Part shown: positions 42,757 to 48,695 of the stretch, one piece after another
Position numbering within the stretch: the first letter of the stretch is position 1
How the letters are laid out: each line of letters starts with the position of its first letter
Source of the DNA: Bacteroides sp. SM23_62_1
GTDB taxonomy: Bacteria > Bacteroidota > Bacteroidia > Bacteroidales > SM23-62
DNA: 48,695 bases
NCBI GenBank assembly: GCA_001304505.1
Contig: LJUQ01000005.1
Span: 1 to 48,695 of the forward strand
Direction of reading: 5' to 3'
Made by a program: the position numbers and the translations under genes
Notes under the pieces: model-generated
Told to the model about the DNA's origin: nothing
The model's input: the letters and a program-made list of their open reading frames with translations, nothing else
The model's database searches: none

Positions 42757-45096
42757 TTATTCATATCTCAGTGACTCGGCCGGATTTTTGCCGGCTGCCC
42801 GGATAATGACACTGCTTGAAGTGATCAGGGCAATGACCAGTACACTGAATCCTATCAGGAGAAATATCCAGCCGCTGATGGTGGTCCGGTAGGCAAAATT
42901 CTGCAGCCAGATGAACATTGTGTAATAAGCCAGGGGGACAGCAATGATAAAAGCCAGCACAATCCATTTGATAAGATCCCTGTTAAGCAGAAGAATAAGA
43001 TGTGAAAAAATTGCCCCGTTGACTTTACGTATGCCTATTTCTTTCGTCCTCTGTTCTGACATAAATACAGTCAATCCGAAAATTCCAAGACAGGAAATAA
43101 AAATTGATAACAGGGAAAACCAGGTGACAAGTTTTCCAAGTTTTCGTTCTGTTTCATAGAGTCTTCCTACTCCCTCATCAATAAAACTATAACTGAACGG
43201 GAAATCCGGAGCAAACCTATCCGTGGTGGTTTCAATGTGCCTGATTGTCTTCTGGATATCTGAAGGGCTGATCCTGATGAAGATATGGTTTATTGCACCA
43301 TAGTTTGCCGGATGAATGGTGAAGACGTGTGGTAATATTTCACGTTGGAGCGAGACATGATGAAAATCTTTCACCACACCAATGATTTCTCCTTCACGGC
43401 CCCAGAAACTGAGTTTTTTACCAAGCGGATTTTCCATGCCCATATATTGTACGGCTTTTTCATTCACAACAAAATTGGACATATCGGTGGCATAGTCATT
43501 GGAGAAACTCCTGCCCTCAATAATTTCCATCTGAAAAGTCTCAATGTATCCGGGGAGCATGATTGAATACCTGATAATGGGAACAAGGTCAGGATCTTTT
43601 CCTTCCCATTCAAGACCTGTTTTGTAGTCTTCATTAAACGGGACAGCCTGTCCTGCGGTAACTCTGAGGATATTGGGATTTTGCAGTAATTCTTCCCTGA
43701 AGGTTTCAAAGTTGCTGCCAAGGGCGGTATTCATAGGGACCTGGATGATATTTTCAATATTGAAACCCAGCGGTTGCTTTTGCCAGAATTTTAATTGCTT
43801 GACAACCAGCATGGTACATGCCAGGAGGAACATTGAGATGGTAAATTGGGTAATAACGGATGCAATCCTGAAAGGAGACCGTTTCGTTCTCACGAGAACA
43901 GAAGCCTGTAAGGTGGCAAAAGGATTTTTTCCTGTGAAGGACAGGGCAGGGTATAGTCCTGAAATGATTCCTGTTACAACCGGGATCAGGCAAAACCCAA
44001 GGAGTATCTGGGGATGATCGAGGTATCCTATCCTTAATTTCTTTTCAACGAATGTATTAAATCCTGGTAAAATAATTTCCACAACAATTAAAGCCAGGAA
44101 GAGGGAGATAAATGAAAGGATTACTGATTCCATTAAAAACTGGAGTATGAGTTGTATTCTTTTTCCTCCGACAACTTTGCGGAGGCCAACTTCCCTGGCA
44201 CGCCGTGTTGATCTTCCGGTCGATAATATAATGTAATTAATACACGCAATAATCATAATAAAAACAGCAATGATGGAGAAAATATAGACATATTTCAACC
44301 GGCCAAAGCTCAGATGGGACTCAGTTACCGGGATGATGTTAAGTACCTTTTCCCCGGGAAAAGGATTCCGATAAAGGTCATGGAAGTCCCCGGCGATCTT
44401 ATCCCTGAAAGCTTTACGCGATACGGATTTATCCAGGAGTAGATAGGAAGGATCGCGCCAGTTATAATCATCGGACAGATCACTTCGCAGGGGCATTACA
44501 AAATCAGGTCTGAGGTGTGAATTTTCCGGAATATCAACGACCCCGGTAACTGTAAGCGGTAACTGATTGTTCAGGATGATTGTTTTACCGGTTGGATCAT
44601 CATCACCGAAATATTTTTCGGCTGCAGGTTTGTTCAGTACAACACCATTAAGGTCTGAAAGAGCTGTTTGCAAGTTTCCGTGAATAAAAGGAAAAGAAAA
44701 CATCGAAAAAAAACCGGTATCCACCATAATCACATTTTTTTCATAGAACATGACCGGTTCATCCTGCTCTTCCTGGTACCTGAAATGGCAATTGGTGATT
44801 TTCCCCAGGTTGAAAATCCTGGTATAATTGATGATCTCCGGGTATTTTCCTGCCATGGCAAAAGCGAAAAAATAAGGTACATTGGGATCCAGGTCCCCTG
44901 TCTCATGCAGGATGGTAAGCTGGTATAATGCATCCCGGTTTTCATGAAATCTGTCGTAGCTGAGTTCATCCCTTACCCATATGAAAATGAGTAAAAAACA
45001 AACAAATCCAATTGTCAGGCTGAGGATGCTGATAATGGAATGGAGTTTATTATGTTCCAGGTTCCTTAATGCAGTTATGATGTAGTTTTTGATCAT
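42757..45096 (-). CDS. MacB/FtsX-type ABC transporter permease (eight-helix, double unit)
   Basis: 779 residues. N-terminal helix (LHSIISILSLTIGFVCFLLI) followed by a MacB-type periplasmic domain (about 45-265). First FtsX unit of three helices (about 270-390: YVYIFSIIAVFIMIIACINY, RRAREVGLRKVVGGKRIQLI). A second helix starts near 415 (FRIASVITQFTISMFLLACT), then a second periplasmic domain and FtsX unit (EQRTKEIGIRKVNGA, LAFIIAVPLAYYTMFIWLQN), ending in RAAGKNPAESLRYE. Such permeases occur in Bacteroidota without an adjacent ATPase, and the ATPase must be elsewhere. Divergent from the sigma-54 regulator, with candidate control sites between. Confidence 0.92.
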   Translation of the reverse strand: MIKNYIITALRNLEHNKLHSIISILSLTIGFVCFLLIFIWVRDELSYDRFHENRDALYQLTILHETGDLDPNVPYFFAFAMAGKYPEIINYTRIFNLGKITNCHFRYQEEQDEPVMFYEKNVIMVDTGFFSMFSFPFIHGNLQTALSDLNGVVLNKPAAEKYFGDDDPTGKTIILNNQLPLTVTGVVDIPENSHLRPDFVMPLRSDLSDDYNWRDPSYLLLDKSVSRKAFRDKIAGDFHDLYRNPFPGEKVLNIIPVTESHLSFGRLKYVYIFSIIAVFIMIIACINYIILSTGRSTRRAREVGLRKVVGGKRIQLILQFLMESVILSFISLFLALIVVEIILPGFNTFVEKKLRIGYLDHPQILLGFCLIPVVTGIISGLYPALSFTGKNPFATLQASVLVRTKRSPFRIASVITQFTISMFLLACTMLVVKQLKFWQKQPLGFNIENIIQVPMNTALGSNFETFREELLQNPNILRVTAGQAVPFNEDYKTGLEWEGKDPDLVPIIRYSIMLPGYIETFQMEIIEGRSFSNDYATDMSNFVVNEKAVQYMGMENPLGKKLSFWGREGEIIGVVKDFHHVSLQREILPHVFTIHPANYGAINHIFIRISPSDIQKTIRHIETTTDRFAPDFPFSYSFIDEGVGRLYETERKLGKLVTWFSLLSIFISCLGIFGLTVFMSEQRTKEIGIRKVNGAIFSHLILLLNRDLIKWIVLAFIIAVPLAYYTMFIWLQNFAYRTTISGWIFLLIGFSVLVIALITSSSVIIRAAGKNPAESLRYE

Positions 45097-45171
45097 GATC
45101 CGGTTGTTAAATTATATATTTCATTTTTTCAAATCACAGTATCCAATGTGTTTTTTATATGTACCAGAAAA

Positions 45172-45187
45172 TTCCAGAATCATGCCA
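45172..45187 (-). promoter_or_regulatory. Candidate sigma-54 promoter for the permease
   Basis: On the minus strand, TGGCATGATTCTGGAA resembles the -24/-12 consensus TGGCACG-N4-TTGCA: the -24 part fits well, but the -12 part has GA instead of the near-invariant GC. It lies 75 bp before the permease ATG. Considered because a sigma-54 activator gene is divergent and twin palindromes lie upstream. Confidence 0.35.
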
Positions 45188-45250
45188 TTTAATATAATAT
45201 GCAGAAAATCAGAATATAAGGATTTTGAAAAAATAAATAATTAGATTATT

Positions 45251-45289
45251 TGTCAAAATATTAGACAGATTATGTCAATAATTTAGACA
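45251..45289. promoter_or_regulatory. Twin TGTC-N9-GACA palindromes, likely activator sites
   Basis: TGTCAAAATATTAGACA (45251-45267) and TGTCAATAATTTAGACA (45273-45289): two 17-bp palindromes with a 22-bp period, i.e. about two helical turns, on the same DNA face. They lie between the permease and the sigma-54 response regulator. Paired dyads 60-120 bp from a promoter are typical of enhancer sites of NtrC-type proteins. Confidence 0.6.
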
Positions 45290-45312
45290 TTTATTATAAT
45301 TTTCCTCTGTAA

Positions 45313-45354
45313 AAAGTTTAAATTTGTCCAAATTAATTAACAAATTTAAACTTT
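45313..45354. promoter_or_regulatory. 15-12-15 inverted repeat, copy 2 (perfect arms)
   Basis: AAAGTTTAAATTTGT (45313-45327), 12-bp spacer, ACAAATTTAAACTTT (45340-45354). The region from here to about 45415 is homologous to the region before the membrane gene at 24356, including GGGAACT and AGTTTTTCATGAA. Located 82 bp before the regulator ATG at 45436. Confidence 0.65.
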
Positions 45355-45435
45355 ACAGGAGGGAACTCCCATGAACTTTTTTCATGGGTCATTGAGTAGT
45401 TTTTCATGAAAAAACTTCATGTACGTTTATACATT

Positions 45436-46803
45436 ATGAAAAAAGGTACTCTATTAATTGTTGAAGACCATAAAAATGTGTTGAAAGCTCTGGTTCAATT
45501 ACTGGAACCGGAATTCGGATCTGTTTTCAGTCTTACAAATCCCAATTTGATTCCGGGACAGATTGCAGAAAATTCCATTGATGTTGTTTTGCTCGACATG
45601 AATTTTTCGGGTGGATTAAACAGGGGTGATGAGGGCATCCACTGGCTGCATAAAATATTGGAACATGATAAGGATATTGTTGTAGTCATGATCACCGCGT
45701 ATGGTGATGTAGAGCTGGCTGTAAAAGCAATGAAAATGGGTGCCACGGATTTTATTCTCAAACCATGGGATAATGAAAAGTTACTTGCCACGATGACTTC
45801 TGCCTATAAATTGAGACAATCCCGGCTGGAAATAAAAACTCTTCGAAATAAACAAATCCATCTCAACCGTGATATTGAAAAGCAATATGACATACTGATA
45901 GGATCTTCTCCGGCAATGCTGGGAGTATATAAGACTATTCAGAAAGTCGCTTCAACCCAGACCAACGTTCTTTTACTCGGCGAAAATGGTACAGGTAAAG
46001 AGCTGATAGCAAGGGAGATACATAAACAATCACGAAGGGCAAATGAAATTTTTGTATCTGTGGATATGGGCTCTCTGAGTGAATCACTTTTTGAGAGTGA
46101 GATATTTGGCCACGTAAAAGGAGCATTCACGGATGCGAAGGAGGACCGGGCGGGAAGATTTGAAATTGCATCCGGAGGGACGCTTTTTCTCGATGAGATA
46201 GGCAATCTTTCTGTGGCTATGCAGGCAAAACTGTTGGCAGTTCTGCAGAACCATACTATTACACGCCTGGGATCAAACATCCCGGTAGATATTGATATCC
46301 GTTTGATCTGTGCAACAAACAAAGATTTAAAAATGTTGATTAGTGAAAATCTCTTCCGGGAAGATCTTTACTACAGGATAAATACAATTGAAATAGTGAT
46401 TCCACCATTGAGGGATAGGGGAGAAGATACCCTTCAGCTGGCTGATTATTTTCTTAGGAGGTATTGCGAGAAATACGACAGGTCCCCCCTGAAGTTATCA
46501 GGCAAATCCATTGATATTTTAATGAAGTACAAATGGCCGGGAAATATCAGGGAGCTGAAGCATACAATTGAGAAGGCTGTTATCCTGAGTGATTCAAATG
46601 TGTTGAAACCGGAAGATATTTTATTTTCTCAGCTTAAAACACCCTCTATACCGGAACAAAAACAAATGGCATTGCAAGATATTGAGAAACACGCTATTAA
46701 GAATGCACTTGAAAATAATCGGGGTAATATTGCGCGGGCAGCTAAAGAACTTGGGCTCTCGCGGCAGACGGTATATAATAAAATAGTTAAGTACAAATTA
46801 TGA
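45436..46803 (+). CDS. NtrC-type sigma-54-dependent response regulator
   Basis: 455 residues from the ATG at 45436 (MKKGTLLIVEDHKNVLKALV), which starts at the receiver's first strand; an ATG at 45406 would add 10 residues. Receiver: Glu10/Asp11, phospho-acceptor Asp54 (VVLLDMNFSGG) and the late Lys (FILKPWDNEK). AAA+ domain: Walker A GENGTGKE, sigma-54 contact loop FGHVKGAFTDAKED, Walker B GGTLFLDEIGNL, and the R-finger region FREDLYYRINTIEIVIPPLR. Fis-type HTH: NRGNIARAAKELGLSRQTVY. The gene for its likely kinase follows by 179 bp. The divergent MacB/FtsX permease is the probable target. Confidence 0.95.
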   Translation: MKKGTLLIVEDHKNVLKALVQLLEPEFGSVFSLTNPNLIPGQIAENSIDVVLLDMNFSGGLNRGDEGIHWLHKILEHDKDIVVVMITAYGDVELAVKAMKMGATDFILKPWDNEKLLATMTSAYKLRQSRLEIKTLRNKQIHLNRDIEKQYDILIGSSPAMLGVYKTIQKVASTQTNVLLLGENGTGKELIAREIHKQSRRANEIFVSVDMGSLSESLFESEIFGHVKGAFTDAKEDRAGRFEIASGGTLFLDEIGNLSVAMQAKLLAVLQNHTITRLGSNIPVDIDIRLICATNKDLKMLISENLFREDLYYRINTIEIVIPPLRDRGEDTLQLADYFLRRYCEKYDRSPLKLSGKSIDILMKYKWPGNIRELKHTIEKAVILSDSNVLKPEDILFSQLKTPSIPEQKQMALQDIEKHAIKNALENNRGNIARAAKELGLSRQTVYNKIVKYKL

Positions 46804-46821
46804 CGTGGACTCACCCCCTGT

Positions 46822-46845
46822 CCCCCTCTCTCAGGAGAGAGGGGG
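46822..46845. terminator. Perfect 10-bp GC hairpin in the regulator-kinase gap
   Basis: CCCCCTCTCT-CAGG-AGAGAGGGGG, flanked by outer arms CACCCCC and GGGGGGTG. Not followed by a T-run. It belongs to the C/G-rich dispersed repeat type also nested at 3790-3920, but could attenuate transcription into the kinase gene. Confidence 0.45.
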
Positions 46846-46982
46846 AATCAAAGGGGGGTGAATCCCGGGGGAATTTAACTTTTAATTTACACAAATGATT
46901 CTATACCTAATTAAAGATCAATATCTTCGAACTTATAGTCTTTGAATTAATTTTTACACAACTGATCTGAAATATTTTTGAT

Positions 46983-48368
46983 ATGGTTCTAAAAAATTTC
47001 TTTCTGAATGTACTTATCCGGATCATCCTTATTTCAATTACCTGTTTTATACTTGTTGGTGTTTTTCAGAAGCTTGACAGGGAATACATTTTCTCCTTTA
47101 CCGGGATCAGCCTGCTATTGCTGGCTCAGATTATTCTGCTTACACGTTTCGTAAACAAGACCAACCGTAATCTATCACATTTCCTGTCTGCAGTGAAAAG
47201 TGAAGATTCTAATTTAGTCTTTGATGAAATACGGGAAAATATGACTTACAGGAATTTATACAAGTCACTGAATGATCTGAGAGATGTAATCAGTAAAGCA
47301 AGGGCAGATAGTATTAAAAAGAACCTGTTCCTGATTAACCTTGTCAACCATGTGGGGGTGGGCCTGATTATATTTGATTCTGATGGGAATGTTGAAATGA
47401 TCAATCATGCTTCGAAGGAAATTCTTGGAATCCATTCACTCAATCATATTCATCAACTCCAGAAAAAGACAGGGCATGATCTGGCTGATACAATTTTAAG
47501 GATAAGGCCTGGCAAACCCGAACTTATCAGGGTAGTCAGGGATAACGAAAAGGATTTTGAAGCCGGGCAGATCCAGAAATTATTACTAAAGAAGGATATT
47601 ATTAAGACGGAAGATAAGGTTATCAACCTGGTATCACTTCAGAATATCATTTCTGAACTTGAAAGGAATGAGCTGGATTCATGGCAAAAACTTATCAGGG
47701 TCCTGACGCATGAAATAATGAATTCCATAAGTCCTGTTGTCTCCCTAACCAGAACAATATCAAAATATTTCACCACGGGAGACAGTAAAACACCTTTGCC
47801 GTCCGGAGAGGTTACAGACCGGATTATCGAAAAAACATTATCGGGTCTTGACACAATTAAAGATACCGGGGAAGGGCTGATGGATTTTGTCAGTAAATAC
47901 CGGAAGTTGAGCCAGTTGCCACAGCCTGTGTTTACCCGGTTCACCATTCATTCTCTTTTTGATAATGTTAAGCAGTTGATGGGGGAGGAGACAGCGGCAA
48001 ACAATACCAGGATCGATATTGAGATTGATACACCTGATCTGGGATTATTAGCCGACATAAAACAACTGGAGCAGGTCATGATCAACCTGGTAAAAAATTC
48101 TGTTGAAGCGATCGGTCCTGATAACAACGGGAAGATTATCTTAAGAGCATTCAGAAAAGAGGATCATACTTTTTTGCAGGTCGAAGACAATGGCCCGGGA
48201 ATACCGGCAGATATTATGGATAACATTTTTATACCTTTCTTTACCACAAAAGAAAAAGGATCCGGAATTGGATTAAGCCTGGCACGGCAGGTTATGCTTC
48301 TTCATGAGGGGACTATAGCAGTAAATTCGGTGCCATGTGTTAAGACGGTGTTTACACTAAAGTTTTAA
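46983..48368 (+). CDS. Two-helix sensor histidine kinase with PAS domain
   Basis: 461 residues. Two membrane helices (about 8-27 and 36-55) with only a short loop between, so there is no periplasmic sensor domain. PAS-like domain at about 115-220 (GVGLIIFDSDGNVEMINHAS). Dimerisation and phospho-acceptor His243 in RVLTHEIMNSISP. ATPase domain with N box NLVKNSVEAI, G1 VEDNGPGIPADI, F box FIPFFTTKEKG and G2 GSGIGLSLARQV. This is the NtrB/AtoS-like type that phosphorylates sigma-54 regulators; partner is the protein encoded upstream. Confidence 0.95.
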   Translation: MVLKNFFLNVLIRIILISITCFILVGVFQKLDREYIFSFTGISLLLLAQIILLTRFVNKTNRNLSHFLSAVKSEDSNLVFDEIRENMTYRNLYKSLNDLRDVISKARADSIKKNLFLINLVNHVGVGLIIFDSDGNVEMINHASKEILGIHSLNHIHQLQKKTGHDLADTILRIRPGKPELIRVVRDNEKDFEAGQIQKLLLKKDIIKTEDKVINLVSLQNIISELERNELDSWQKLIRVLTHEIMNSISPVVSLTRTISKYFTTGDSKTPLPSGEVTDRIIEKTLSGLDTIKDTGEGLMDFVSKYRKLSQLPQPVFTRFTIHSLFDNVKQLMGEETAANNTRIDIEIDTPDLGLLADIKQLEQVMINLVKNSVEAIGPDNNGKIILRAFRKEDHTFLQVEDNGPGIPADIMDNIFIPFFTTKEKGSGIGLSLARQVMLLHEGTIAVNSVPCVKTVFTLKF

Positions 48369-48695
48369 TTGGAATAATGTTCGTGAGACTGGCAATTTGT
48401 GAACGGAGTGAAACGAATTGCCAAAGTCGAACAATCCCGAGAGCGAAGTAAATCGGGAGAATAATGGAATAATGTTGTCTGATTGGAAACCGGAGATATG
48501 GTTGCCGGTTCTCAGTTTTCGGTTCTCGGTGGGAGTGAGTTATGAGTTTGACTAACATTCTTATTGTGATTGAATGTATTGGGTTGGAAACCGAACTTTA
48601 CATCCTTCGCACTACGGGAATGTTTCCGATTGACAATCGGACTTTTCTGTCGCATCAAAGGTGATAATAACTGCTGGTGATAAACCTCCACCATC
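48369..48695. other. Repeat-filled end of window
   Basis: No gene. Hairpin material GGCAATTTGTGAACGGAGTG ... CACTCCGTT-like phrases (48390-48460: GCAATT-TGTGAAC...GAATTGCC), TGGAATAATG, partial CCGGTT units (TTGGAAACCGG near 48483) and TCCGATTGACAATCGGA (48627-48643). Confidence 0.55.

Overview
The window looks like a chromosomal segment of an environmental Bacteroidota species, probably Bacteroidales or Marinilabiliales-like. Support comes from the low GC content, Gln directly after signal peptides (xAQ), two proteins ending in type IX secretion (T9SS) sorting domains, a DUF5916 outer-membrane protein, a membrane-anchored AraC regulator, GH/sulfatase genes, and intergenic regions packed with short dispersed palindromes. 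No complete transposase, phage, CRISPR array or rRNA is visible, and there is no SusC/SusD pair, so this is not a classical polysaccharide utilisation locus.

Layout: 1-652 is a partial outer-membrane barrel gene. 1.5-3.5 kb holds a TolB-like/TPR protein plus the decayed tail of another. 4.1-9.1 kb holds a DUF3332 lipoprotein, a GH35/42-like glycosidase with a DUF5597 tail, and a DUF5916 protein. 9.4-16.4 kb is a minus-strand locus: two tandem pairs of an outer-membrane protein and an AmpC/NylB-like serine hydrolase lipoprotein, a membrane AraC regulator, another barrel, and a membrane protein resembling the regulator's sensor half without its DNA-binding half. Two identical-architecture 10-9-10 inverted repeats sit at the head of both transcription blocks. 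16.7-18.7 kb holds a membrane-anchored paralogue of the first TPR protein.

18.8-27.2 kb holds a GH43-type protein, a tRNA 3' fragment, an SDR, a Gfo/Idh/MocA oxidoreductase, a membrane protein, a GT2 and a T9SS-secreted GH5. 27.2-32.5 kb holds a giant CotH/lamin-tail T9SS protein and an M28 peptidase. 33.4-36.4 kb holds an acyltransferase and a sulfatase. 36.4-40.6 kb is a minus-strand set (NlpC/P60 YkfC-like endopeptidase, L-Ala-D/L-Glu epimerase, transglutaminase-like protein) suited to murein-peptide breakdown outside the cytoplasm. 41-42.6 kb holds a YbaN-like protein and an aldo/keto reductase. 42.7-48.4 kb holds a MacB/FtsX-type permease divergent from a sigma-54 response regulator and its histidine kinase, with twin TGTC-N9-GACA sites in the divergent gap.

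Nearly every intergenic gap above 300 bp contains repeats: MITE-like elements with GGG-CTGTGTCA-type ends, CCGGTT/AACCGG palindromes, TCATCC hairpins, ACCACAGAGG hairpins and a head-to-head tandem array at 32.6-33.3 kb. The most promising candidate for an undescribed system is the duplicated barrel/serine-hydrolase locus with its membrane AraC regulator and matched operators. All similarity statements are by eye and from memory of protein families; no searches were run.
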